A stretch of 23,890 nt of DNA from a virus, in IMG/VR virus record IMGVR_UViG_3300005664_000087, positions 1 to 23,890 of that record; one strand, given 5' to 3'. A program made the translations under genes and the position numbers. The notes under the pieces were generated by a model. It was not told the DNA's origin. It did no database searches and saw only the letters and a program-made list of their open reading frames with translations. Shown here piece by piece: positions 1 through 5,960 of the stretch. The number at the start of each line of letters is the position of its first letter. Within the stretch, counting starts at the first letter, position 1.

Positions 1-362
1 GCGTTAGCCAATTCATAATCAGACTCGTCTGCATCTGGCCCTAAAATCATTTGTGCGTCCATCGCATCCCGCAACAATTCTTTTACCCGCTCTTTGAGGT
101 CGGGGATTTGGCGCGATTCGGCGCGGCTACCTATGTAAAGCCTGGAAACTTTCATTCCTATCATATAGCCGTAACCGCTGCGAAATTTACTTACAATGTC
201 CCACTGCGGCACCTGATTAGGCAAAAGGTTTGTGATACATGCGATCTTGTCACCTTCTCGCCATACGTCTTTATCTGGTTCCAGTAGCCTGTTTATTTCC
301 TCCGGCAATCCCTTCTCACCTTCGAGGGAGTCAATAAAGGCGCGCCAGTGTTCGGCGTTCAT
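1..362 (-). CDS. Unknown protein, C-terminus cut by the window edge
   Basis: The reading frame is open from the ATG at 362 to the edge of the window, about 120 residues, with no stop, so the gene continues beyond position 1. The start ATG overlaps the stop of the preceding gene (ATGA), the usual arrangement here. The protein begins MNAEHWRAFIDSLEGEKGL and is acidic and soluble, with no transmembrane segment. A charged stretch near residues 85-100 (DLKERVKELLRDAMDAQ) looks helical. I do not recognise the family. Its first 19 codons are repeated as a separate tiny ORF at 538-597. It is the last visible gene of the operon starting near 1961. Confidence 0.7.
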   Translation of the reverse strand, partial: MNAEHWRAFIDSLEGEKGLPEEINRLLEPDKDVWREGDKIACITNLLPNQVPQWDIVSKFRSGYGYMIGMKVSRLYIGSRAESRQIPDLKERVKELLRDAMDAQMILGPDADESDYELAN

Positions 363-541
363 TTGAAGTCCTCTGGGTATGAAACAGCTATTGCACGGCC
401 TTTTATTATCCAGTAGCACCATGCAAGTCGAGTCAGTATCGATGTAAATTTTTTGTGATAATTCACAGGTTTTGCTGGTAATCCAGAAGGCATACTTACC
501 ACTTCATATGGCTTCATGTTTTCTATTCTGATGGTGTTCAT
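359..541 (-). CDS. Small unknown protein (60 aa)
   Basis: A 60-residue frame with an ATG at 541 that overlaps the stop of the 19-codon ORF upstream, and a stop that overlaps the start of the leftmost gene. The protein is basic, with a segment around residues 30-50 rich in Trp, Tyr and Lys. No family is recognised. It sits between the two copies of a duplicated sequence (300-362 and 538-597), so it may have been inserted with, or trapped by, that duplication. The stop/start overlaps on both sides suggest it is translated. Confidence 0.5.
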   Translation of the reverse strand: MNTIRIENMKPYEVVSMPSGLPAKPVNYHKKFTSILTRLAWCYWIIKGRAIAVSYPEDFK

Positions 542-597
542 AACCCCTTCTCATCTTCGAGGGAGTCAAGAAAGGCGCGGTGTTTTTCTATGTTCAT
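538..597 (-). pseudogene. 19-codon ORF, truncated copy of the start of the leftmost gene
   Basis: The frame ATG(597) to TGA(538) encodes MNIEKHRAFLDSLEDEKGL. This matches the first 19 residues of the gene starting at 362 (MNAEHWRAFIDSLEGEKGL) at 14 positions, and the DNA is alike as well, for example a shared run cttcgagggagtcaa on the plus strand. It is most simply the remnant of a tandem duplication. It still has stop/start overlaps with both neighbours, so it may be translated as a leader peptide that couples translation. Whether the peptide has any function cannot be judged. Confidence 0.5.
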
Positions 598-737
598 TGC
601 TTCTCCCACGGGTTCCAGATTCTGCTTTCATCAGGGAAGTCGTCGCGCTGCGGCTGGTTCCCGAATTTATACCCCATTACGGTGTCTCGGTGAGCGTCGG
701 CGATCGCTCGCGCTTCTGCTATCTTCTGCGCTTTCAT
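594..737 (-). CDS. Small unknown protein (47 aa)
   Basis: A 47-codon frame from ATG at 737 to TGA at 594. It begins one base after the stop of the 69-residue gene and its own stop overlaps the next ATG (ATGA). The peptide starts MKAQKIAEARAIADAHRD, likely an amphipathic helix, and ends in a Trp/Pro-containing tail (RIWNPWEKQ). No family is recognised. Support comes from its exact fit between neighbours in a closely packed operon. Confidence 0.55.
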   Translation of the reverse strand: MKAQKIAEARAIADAHRDTVMGYKFGNQPQRDDFPDESRIWNPWEKQ

Positions 738-738
738 G

Positions 739-948
739 TCAGACCGTTTTCCCCGTTAAGAAGTCTGCAGCAGTCGCGCGCAGGTGTTCGCCCACTACGT
801 CGTCGCGCTGCATCTCCTCAAACCGAATCGGCCCGTTTTTATCCGCAATCGCCAGCTTTACTGTTCCATCACCCATGGCCAGCATCTGGAATTTGTACGG
901 GTCGCCTTTGATCCGTGTCTCGTATTCTTTAAGCGTTACTGTTTTCAT
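739..948 (-). CDS. Small unknown protein (69 aa)
   Basis: A 69-residue frame whose ATG at 948 overlaps the stop of the DUF1351-like gene (ATGA). The sequence is mixed alpha/beta in character (MKTVTLKEYETRIKGDPYKF, then FQMLAMGDGTVKLAIADKNG), soluble, without Cys pairs or membrane segments. No function can be assigned. By position it is co-expressed with the coiled-coil protein upstream. Confidence 0.65.
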   Translation of the reverse strand: MKTVTLKEYETRIKGDPYKFQMLAMGDGTVKLAIADKNGPIRFEEMQRDDVVGEHLRATAADFLTGKTV

Positions 949-1961
949 TTTGCACCCTCCAGGTACTCTACGATTTCTGTTACTGCGTTCTGCATGATCG
1001 ACCCTTCGACCAGCTTTGGCCGTTCGATCGCCAGCATGGCGTCAATCCACATGGCTATCTTTTGGCTTTCACCAAGGTTCTGCATGTGCTGCTCGCGTTC
1101 GGCTGCGGCTTTTTCTTTTGCGGCATCAAGCATCTTTGAAAAATCAGCTTCGCTCATCTTGATGATGTTTTCACTTTCGTCGCGGATGTCCCTGTTGATC
1201 TGCTCTTCTGACATGCTCGGTACTGTTCGCATGATTACCGCCAGTGCATCCGCACGTATCGGCAGGATCTTTTCCCGGCGTTCTTTTTCTTCTTGTTCTT
1301 TCCGGGTGCGCTCTGCCTCTGCCTGTTCATGCGCAACGCGATTACGTTCTGCCTGCGCCGCATCTTCGCGGGCATTCTGAAGATCGGCTTCTTTTTGCTT
1401 TTGCTCTTGCGCCTTGCGATTCTCTTCGTCTTGCTGCCGAATCTTCTCGTTCTGCTCATCAATCTCTTTTTGCTGGAATAGGCTCAATGCCTGCAGGAAC
1501 TCTACCTCGCCCATCAGCAGCAGCTGGTCGTCGGTGTAGGTGTGCTGATACTTCGCCAACTTCTCCTTACGGATCGGCAGCTCTGCGGCCCGTTCAGCCT
1601 TCAGTTTTTCCTTGGCCTTGAAGTCGTCGACATCATCGATCTGGCGCTTCAGTTCATCCTCAATCGGATTGATGATCGCCTGCAGCTCCCGAGCGGTTTT
1701 GTCATAGGCTTGAGTGATGCGCAGCGCATCTTCTTTCAGCACCTTCTTTCGCGCATCGATGTTGCGCCGCAGAACGCCAGCCTCTTTGGCTGCATCCTTT
1801 GCTTTTTTGTAGCCTTCGGAATCCTCTGGCCCTTCGATCTTGATCTTCGAATATTCTTCACGCACCGTTTCAAGAGCCATGCGAACTTCGCTGAACTGTT
1901 GAATCGCTGTCGCTTCTGCCGACACCTTTGGGTGATCGACCGCTTCTGTTTCTTTGCTCAT
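945..1961 (-). CDS. DUF1351-like coiled-coil phage protein
   Basis: A 338-residue, strongly charged, mostly helical protein. A long coiled coil rich in Glu, Lys and Gln covers roughly residues 165-240, and the N-terminal half has the Lys/Arg-rich helical look of the DUF1351 proteins that many phages encode near recombination genes. The frame is open up to 2108, but I place the start at ATG 1961 because it follows a good ribosome-binding site (AGGGTAAAG) just downstream of a repeated promoter motif; the extra N-terminal stretch would be translated promoter DNA. It is the first gene of its operon. The molecular role of the family is unknown to me; an accessory role in DNA recombination or replication is inference. 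Confidence 0.75.
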   Translation of the reverse strand: MSKETEAVDHPKVSAEATAIQQFSEVRMALETVREEYSKIKIEGPEDSEGYKKAKDAAKEAGVLRRNIDARKKVLKEDALRITQAYDKTARELQAIINPIEDELKRQIDDVDDFKAKEKLKAERAAELPIRKEKLAKYQHTYTDDQLLLMGEVEFLQALSLFQQKEIDEQNEKIRQQDEENRKAQEQKQKEADLQNAREDAAQAERNRVAHEQAEAERTRKEQEEKERREKILPIRADALAVIMRTVPSMSEEQINRDIRDESENIIKMSEADFSKMLDAAKEKAAAEREQHMQNLGESQKIAMWIDAMLAIERPKLVEGSIMQNAVTEIVEYLEGAK

Positions 1962-1975
1962 CTTTACCCTATGCC

Positions 1976-2027
1976 TTAATATAGCCTCTGAGATACCCCG
2001 AAGGCCAAAAAAAGATACTTTTTTATC
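1976..2027 (-). promoter_or_regulatory. Promoter/operator block, copy A
   Basis: Read on the minus strand, a 26-base block containing the near-palindrome AAAAAAGTATCTTTTTT and ending in GGCCT (2002-2027) is followed by 18 variable bases and then TATATTAA (1976-1983). The ATG at 1961 lies 14 bases further on. The same 26 bases, the same 18-base gap and the same TATATTAA recur at 8414-8465 before another first gene of an operon. TATATT is a plausible -10 box, with TTGGCC at a spacing of 19 as a poor -35. The A-tract/T-tract dyad (AAAAAAG, TAT, CTTTTTT) looks like a regulator-binding site. Confidence 0.7.
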
Positions 2028-2046
2028 CTGTGCAGTAAAGCCATTT

Positions 2047-3129
2047 TTAGAATGTTTCAGGCTCCGAACCGCCCCAGCCAGAGCCCAGAATCGTGCCGCT
2101 GGTATCATCGAACCCGGTGTTCACCGTTACGTATGGCGAGATGCGTGATTTCTTTACTTTCCACGTTATCAATGGCAGCTTTTTCCCTTCTCGGTCGGTG
2201 TCGCGGGAGATCTCCCAAGCTATTCCCGCTTCCTCCTCTGGGGCCGCAGATCCTTTAAACCCGCTGGTCTCGTTCATCTGGGATAGTACGAACATGATCC
2301 CATCGATGTCGCCCATCTTGTCGCTGAACATTTGCACCGTGTCGATCAGTCCCAGGCGCTCCTCGGATTTGAATGCGCTGTTTCGAGGGATGCGCTGCAG
2401 GTAATCGAGCACGATGATGTCTGGATGTACCATGAAATGGTTTTTTGTTTCGTCGATCACGATGCAGATGTCCTCGGCGCTCATCTTTCGCACGTTGACG
2501 AATACCAATCGATCGGACATCATCTTGGCGAACTCGCGCATGGCTTTGTGCTCTGCTGGAAACTTTTCTGGGTAGCGCAGCCAATCCTTCGCCAGCATAA
2601 ATGGCCGGCGCATGTGGTGCTGCAGGTTCAAGTGTACTTGATACAGCTTCACCCAGAGCTGTCCCTCTTTCATCTCGTTGGTCAAGAATGCGACGCGGTA
2701 TCCCATCGCCGCTTTTTGGTACGCCCAATAATACGCGAGGTTGATCGCCACCGTAGATTTACCAGTGCCGGGCTTCGCGCCGATCGGATAGATCAAACCC
2801 CTTTCGAGCTCGAGCTCCTTCTTCCCAGCGAAGCCCCACTCCTGCGGCATCTTGATCGCGGTGCCGGTGGATTTATATTTCTCGAAGTGATGCGCGAAGT
2901 TCATCGTCGCTGGTGAAATGGCCTCGCTGTTCAGCCCTCGCCAAAGGTAACCGGCATTCTTTCGGGCCGCATCTATATCGCCTGCGGTGAAAGCTGTCGA
3001 TACCTTGTCCATGTAGTCGAGCAGCCGAACGTCGCCGCGCAGCGATTCTATTTTTTCAGTTCGAGATACCTGCTTCAGCTTATTCTGAAGCGCTGCGATC
3101 TCCTTGCGGATATTTATTGAATCAGACAC
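2047..3129 (-). CDS. DnaB-type replicative helicase (RecA-fold ATPase)
   Basis: A 360-residue ATPase. Walker A is GAKPGTGKST at about residues 117-126, Walker B is DIIVLDYLQ at about 237-245, and FVLSQMN near 280-286 matches the conserved motif after Walker B in DnaB-family helicases. The N-terminal 110 residues are shorter and different from host DnaB. The frame is open to 3177, but I prefer GTG at 3129: it has a clear GGGAGG site six bases upstream and overlaps the stop of the initiator gene, whereas the upstream ATG has no such site. Paired with the O-like initiator, it would unwind the phage origin. A helicase close to recombinational RecA-fold ATPases is the less likely alternative. Confidence 0.88.
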   Translation of the reverse strand: MSDSINIRKEIAALQNKLKQVSRTEKIESLRGDVRLLDYMDKVSTAFTAGDIDAARKNAGYLWRGLNSEAISPATMNFAHHFEKYKSTGTAIKMPQEWGFAGKKELELERGLIYPIGAKPGTGKSTVAINLAYYWAYQKAAMGYRVAFLTNEMKEGQLWVKLYQVHLNLQHHMRRPFMLAKDWLRYPEKFPAEHKAMREFAKMMSDRLVFVNVRKMSAEDICIVIDETKNHFMVHPDIIVLDYLQRIPRNSAFKSEERLGLIDTVQMFSDKMGDIDGIMFVLSQMNETSGFKGSAAPEEEAGIAWEISRDTDREGKKLPLITWKVKKSRISPYVTVNTGFDDTSGTILGSGWGGSEPETF

Positions 3130-3964
3130 CTGCAGCCTCCCGGTGGCGTTGGCGCTCTTCCTCTGGTACACCGTCATCGTCCGGTTCAGCGTGCTGGCGA
3201 ACTCTTATGTCGGCGACGGCAAAGTTTGCCCTCTTGGCTTGGTACTTAAAAAACGAAATCCAATCCCATTTACCAATCTTCTTGTTCGCTTCATTGTGAC
3301 AGAAGTTCTTAATCATGAACTTGAGCGTGTTCAGGTCGTCGTCTTTAATAGCATTATACCACCAGATCTTCAACTGCCTATTTACAGTGAGCCTGATCCC
3401 GGTTTCTTTGAGGATGTATCCAACAGCTTTTTTCAATTCATCGTCGTGATACTCGGTTAAAGTTCTCTCGCCATCAGGCGCATATTTCTTTTTGGATTTG
3501 TTTAAGAGTTTCTTTTGTGTAGAAACGCTGTTTCCAGGGGTTAGAAACCCGTCTTTCGGGGTGGTGGAAACAGTGTTTCCACGTAGTCCTTCAAGGGTGG
3601 AAACACTGTTTCGTAGTTTCTCCTTCCGCTTTTCCATCAATCTGAGCATGTACGCGTCGTTGATTCGTTGAAATCTTGGCCCGAACTTGTACAGCGGAGC
3701 CCTTCCTCTCCTTCGGTTAATAACTATTAATTTTCGCCATTCAAGTTTTCTTGAAAATTTTGTCACCGTTGGCCGACTTAGCCCTGTCATAAACTCTATC
3801 TGAGAATTGCTGATCTCATCTTCTGATTTGTGGAATCCATACGTTTTACGGATTATCACTCCAAGGATGCCGTATTCGTGTGGGTCTATAAACCTCTGGA
3901 TCACATCATTCACTATATTGGGAGACTGCGTAAACGTCGGCTCCGGCGCATTTTCATCGATCAT
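3122..3964 (-). CDS. Lambda O-like replication initiator
   Basis: A 280-residue protein built like phage O initiators. The N-terminal 100 residues form a winged-helix DNA-binding domain of the Phage_rep_O type (SEDEISNSQIEFMTGLSRPTVTKFSRKLEW, here residues 47-76, is the helix-turn-helix part). A linker at about 119-150 with repeated NSVST/NTVST peptides follows, then a C-terminal domain that would recruit the helicase encoded next. I chose ATG 3964 because GGAGGAAAT directly precedes it; an upstream extension to 4042 would run through the leader hairpin. The linker repeats are the protein reading of DNA iterons, which mark the origin inside the gene. Expression is probably controlled by the structured leader upstream. 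Confidence 0.85.
   Translation of the reverse strand: MIDENAPEPTFTQSPNIVNDVIQRFIDPHEYGILGVIIRKTYGFHKSEDEISNSQIEFMTGLSRPTVTKFSRKLEWRKLIVINRRRGRAPLYKFGPRFQRINDAYMLRLMEKRKEKLRNSVSTLEGLRGNTVSTTPKDGFLTPGNSVSTQKKLLNKSKKKYAPDGERTLTEYHDDELKKAVGYILKETGIRLTVNRQLKIWWYNAIKDDDLNTLKFMIKNFCHNEANKKIGKWDWISFFKYQAKRANFAVADIRVRQHAEPDDDGVPEEERQRHREAAGV
3478..3615. other. Putative replication origin inside the initiator gene
   Basis: Three near-palindromic 19-base iterons (3519-3537, 3564-3582, 3597-3615) and one degenerate copy (about 3541-3559) are followed, in the direction of the gene, by an A/T-rich tract at 3478-3518 with runs of A on the coding strand. The layout (iterons in the linker of the initiator gene, then an easily melted tract) copies lambda ori, where O binds iterons inside its own gene. 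Centres lie at about 3528, 3550, 3573 and 3606, the first three about two helical turns apart. Confidence 0.75.
3519..3615. repeat. Iterons, consensus GTGGAAACRSTGTTTCCAC
   Basis: Copies on the plus strand are GTAGAAACGCTGTTTCCAG (3519-3537), GTGGAAACAGTGTTTCCAC (3564-3582) and GTGGAAACACTGTTTCGTA (3597-3615). Each is an imperfect palindrome with GAAAC/GTTTC arms. A weaker copy keeps GAAAC and the TTTC arm at 3541-3559. The middle copy is the most symmetric. They encode the repeated N-S/T-V-S-T peptides of the initiator linker. Confidence 0.8.
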
Positions 3965-3973
3965 ATTTCCTCC

Positions 3974-4058
3974 AAAATAAAAAAGCTCTCGGCTACGTTG
4001 GTGGAACCTTGCATGCCGGGTTAGTCGGTGAATGCAAGCCAACGTATGCGAGAGCTTT
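3974..4058 (-). terminator. Long leader hairpin with U-tract, attenuator-like
   Basis: On the minus strand a long stem is formed by three perfect helices: AAAGCTCTCG with CGAGAGCTTT (4058-4049 with 3991-3982), TACGTTGG with CCAACGTA (4046-4039 with 4001-3994) and CTTGCAT with ATGCAAG (4038-4032 with 4014-4008), separated by a 2x2 internal loop and a 6-base bulge, with a 17-base loop. The stem is followed at once by TTTTTTATTTT and then by the GGAGG site of the initiator gene. The hairpin plus U-tract is a good intrinsic terminator, placed where read-through would decide initiator expression. Confidence 0.75.
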
Positions 4059-4062
4059 CTCG

Positions 4063-4176
4063 TCTAACCTTATGTTCCGCAGTTCCATCTGCGTTGCCTT
4101 TCAGCTACTCTGTCTAATGCATAGGGGTGTTACGTAAAGAACTTAATGGGCAGAACTGCGAAATATTCGGGTTAGA
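4063..4176 (-). promoter_or_regulatory. Structured leader upstream of the initiator gene
   Basis: Between the terminator at 4176-4206 and the attenuator-like hairpin there is no gene on the minus strand. The RNA can form nested long-range helices: TCTAACC (4176-4170) with GGTTAGA (4069-4063), and inside it CGCAGTTC (4160-4153) with GAACTGCG (4085-4078). GGTTAG at 4069-4064 could instead pair with CTAACC in the loop of the downstream hairpin (4024-4019), so two folds compete. I could not pick a convincing promoter in this stretch. Confidence 0.45.
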
Positions 4177-4206
4177 TAATAAAAAACCCGGCTGTTACAC
4201 CGGGTT
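4176..4206 (-). terminator. Rho-independent terminator of the early operon
   Basis: On the minus strand the stem AACCCGG/CCGGGTT (7 bp, 8-base loop TGTAACAG) is followed by TTTTTTATTATC. It lies about 95 bases after the last stop of the early operon (4301), so it would end transcripts coming from the promoter block at 8414-8465 and insulate the replication region. Confidence 0.85.
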
Positions 4207-4300
4207 AGTGCCGCCCCATGGTCTGTGGCAGTCTTAGGGTAAAGATGAGCTTTCGGAGTGTTGGCGCGACGAATCCATATTGCTCAGGCAATCATTGCGT

Positions 4301-4768
4301 CTATTCATTTTCTGCGCGCAGCCTTTGTCGCTCTACACGCTCGGGCCAGTTCAACCAGATCTCTTTCGGCTTGTGGCTGTTCCAGAAATCCCTGAACTCA
4401 TCAAGCATGTCGCTCATGGCATTTACGTGCGCCTTGGTGAGACGCTTGGTCGACATCCTTCGGAACCGCACAAAGAATTCCGCAACAGTGTCGCGCGGAG
4501 TCTCCATGCTTTTCCCAAGGCCCAAGGCCTCCATGAACAGATCCAGAATCTCGCCAGGGCGATAGCCTGTGACCTTGCTCATGTGGCCGATCTTCATGCG
4601 CACGTATTTCATATGCTCTTCTCTGCGGATCGGTGAAAGCTCACCGGCCTGCAGCTCGATCGACTTGCCTTTATAGATCTGCCTGAACTGTTCCCACTTG
4701 GCCAGCTCCGTTGGATTCCACTGCAGCTTCCCTGCCTCGTCGATTCTTAAAACCATGTAACAATTCAT
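4301..4768 (-). CDS. Unknown early protein (155 aa)
   Basis: A 155-residue basic, mainly helical protein. I place the start at ATG 4768 because CGGAGG lies six bases upstream; the frame is open to 4840 but that extension lies inside the gene upstream. The start overlaps about 100 bases of the preceding gene. A central stretch (MKIGHMSKVTGYRPGEILDLFMEALGL) looks like a helix-turn-helix or helical bundle. The family is not recognised. It is the last gene of the early operon, just before the terminator; a role in DNA metabolism is a guess from position only. Confidence 0.7.
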   Translation of the reverse strand: MNCYMVLRIDEAGKLQWNPTELAKWEQFRQIYKGKSIELQAGELSPIRREEHMKYVRMKIGHMSKVTGYRPGEILDLFMEALGLGKSMETPRDTVAEFFVRFRRMSTKRLTKAHVNAMSDMLDEFRDFWNSHKPKEIWLNWPERVERQRLRAENE

Positions 4769-5141
4769 GCAAGTCCTCCGGTTGTGATGGCTCGTGCCAT
4801 TCGATGCCATTGATGGCGCAGATCTTTTCAAGGAACTCAAGTCGCGAACGTATCAACGGCCGCACATCGATCAGCGTCAGGTTCAGCAATATCCAGTGCC
4901 GCTCGGCGATACTCCGTACCACGAACACATTCTTTTTGTTCAACGCCCAATCGAAGCACGCAGCGTCTGGTGTGCTGTGCAGTGACCGCGATCCGAGAAA
5001 TAGATTGAACTCTACGTCTGCCAGAGTTTTGAAATCTCCGGCAGGGTAGAAGTGCATTGCGTCAGTCCCGAGAGTCCCTTTGAATACGCACCGTCCCTCG
5101 AATGCGCGGCGTGCCTTTGCCTTCGCCTGTTCATGGGCCAT
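4671..5141 (-). CDS. HNH-like protein with lost zinc ligands
   Basis: A 156-residue protein. Its N-terminal 60 residues follow the layout of phage HNH endonucleases: Cys18 in GRCVFKG where CxxC is expected, D27-A-M-H30, then N46 and H55 in EFNLFLGSRSLHS. The second Cys of the first pair and both residues of the second CxxC are missing, so the structural zinc site is probably gone, while D/H, N and H of the core remain. The C-terminal half does not resemble anything I know. The ATG overlaps the stop of the Cys-rich gene upstream, and the last 33 codons overlap the start of the next gene. Activity is doubtful. Confidence 0.6.
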   Translation of the reverse strand: MAHEQAKAKARRAFEGRCVFKGTLGTDAMHFYPAGDFKTLADVEFNLFLGSRSLHSTPDAACFDWALNKKNVFVVRSIAERHWILLNLTLIDVRPLIRSRLEFLEKICAINGIEWHEPSQPEDLHELLHGFKNRRGREAAVESNGAGQVGTVQADL

Positions 5142-5386
5142 CAGAACAGCTTCTCCTGCGCTGGGTCGTTTTCATAGAAGTCTTTTTCAAATGTCTTGTA
5201 CATCGTGCACGTTCCATCATTCTTCACGAGCGCTTCGAGTATTTGACTTGCGACTGGGTTGTTGCAGGCGTCGTAATTGTACTGCATCTGCACAAACGCT
5301 ATCGGGCATGGTTTATCGCCATACTTGCATTTCGTGCACTGCTCATCGAAGGATTCACCGTCTCCGCTATTTGAGAAGTATGCCAT
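5141..5386 (-). CDS. Small Cys-rich phage protein (81 aa)
   Basis: An 81-residue acidic protein with a cysteine cluster CTKCKYGDKPCPIA near residues 17-29, a conserved-looking YNYDAC motif and GTCTMY near the end. I have the impression of a recurrent early phage family with this C-K-C, CPIA, NYD, G-x-C-x-M pattern, but know no function. The Cys pattern suggests a metal-binding site. The start at 5386 is chosen because GGAGG lies six bases before it; the frame is open to 5413, inside the DnaQ-like gene. It overlaps that gene by 20 bases. Confidence 0.7.
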   Translation of the reverse strand: MAYFSNSGDGESFDEQCTKCKYGDKPCPIAFVQMQYNYDACNNPVASQILEALVKNDGTCTMYKTFEKDFYENDPAQEKLF

Positions 5387-5960
5387 GTGGCACCTCCGGC
5401 AGTTTGATATCATTCCGTCGCACCATCTCTTTGAAGCACTCCTCAGTCGCCTTCAGGTCGCTCGCGACCCGATGCGCATCTTCAAACTCTTTTAGAAATA
5501 AAGCCTTGTACAGCTCGACCAGCTTTGGCCATTTCCCTTTCTGATCATAGCGACGACCCGACATCATAGTGCAAAGCATCGGTCGTTCGATGATGGAAAG
5601 CCCGAGGCGATGGAACTCTGCGTTCAAGATCTGCAGATCGAACCGGATGTTGTGGCCGACAAGACAGTCCGCAATCAGCATCTGCTCGTGGATCTGTGGG
5701 AAGATGACGCTGCCCTCTGCGCCTTGCTCCATAGCCATCGCCGTGGTGATGCCGTGAACCTTCGACGCCTCTTCTGGAATTTCAAACCCGATTGGCTTGA
5801 TCAGGAAGCTGTGTGCAAACCGGCTGTCGACCGTCTCGGTCTTCGTGGTTGCGATCGTCGCCACCTCGATGCACCGTGGCCAGTTTGCGCTATCCGTAAC
5901 CGGCGCTTTCCAATCCTTCGGGAGGCCTGTGGTCTCCGTGTCTGTAAAAAATAATTTCAT
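5367..5960 (-). CDS. DnaQ-like 3'-5' exonuclease (DEDDh)
   Basis: A 197-residue exonuclease with all motifs of the DnaQ (RNase T/epsilon) superfamily: ExoI TDTETTGLP (Asp7, Glu9), ExoII HNIRFD (Asp108) and ExoIII HRVASD (His163, Asp168), which makes it DEDDh type and probably active with two metal ions. It removes nucleotides from 3' ends of DNA or RNA. It lies in the recombination part of the early operon behind a PD-(D/E)XK exonuclease, so trimming of recombination or replication intermediates is likely. The ATG overlaps the stop of the small membrane protein gene (ATGA). Confidence 0.9.
   Translation of the reverse strand: MKLFFTDTETTGLPKDWKAPVTDSANWPRCIEVATIATTKTETVDSRFAHSFLIKPIGFEIPEEASKVHGITTAMAMEQGAEGSVIFPQIHEQMLIADCLVGHNIRFDLQILNAEFHRLGLSIIERPMLCTMMSGRRYDQKGKWPKLVELYKALFLKEFEDAHRVASDLKATEECFKEMVRRNDIKLPEVPHGILLK

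Noticed and set aside
516-1621. Several long plus-strand frames (for example 516-911, 784-1380, 1244-1621)
   Set aside because: They are antisense shadows of minus-strand genes, with Arg/Ser/Cys-rich composition, no ribosome-binding sites and no recognisable domains. The same holds for all other long plus-strand frames, including 15719-16483 and 19179-20114.
2002-2027. A/T-rich dyad as a rho-independent terminator of the helicase operon
   Set aside because: The stem is AAAAAAG/CTTTTTT with a 3-base loop and only one G-C pair, too weak for a terminator; the conserved spacing to TATATTAA speaks for a regulatory site.
1962-2108. N-terminal extension of the DUF1351-like gene to 2108
   Set aside because: It would translate the promoter/operator block, and an identical DKKVSFFGL peptide appears in the extension of the zinc-ribbon gene (to 8555) only because the DNA block is repeated. 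The ATG at 1961 has a strong ribosome-binding site.
2255-2728. 157-residue minus-strand frame inside the helicase gene
   Set aside because: It is an out-of-frame shadow rich in Arg, His and Pro, without start signal; the helicase motifs are in the other frame. The frames 12819-13313, 18802-19287 and 23577-23864 are rejected for the same reason.
3519-3615. CRISPR-like array
   Set aside because: The repeats are palindromic, short, unequally spaced and within a coding region; this is an iteron pattern.
3974-4058. tRNA gene in the leader hairpin
   Set aside because: The length is similar, but it folds as one long stem without D, anticodon and T arms, and has a U-tract instead of an acceptor end.
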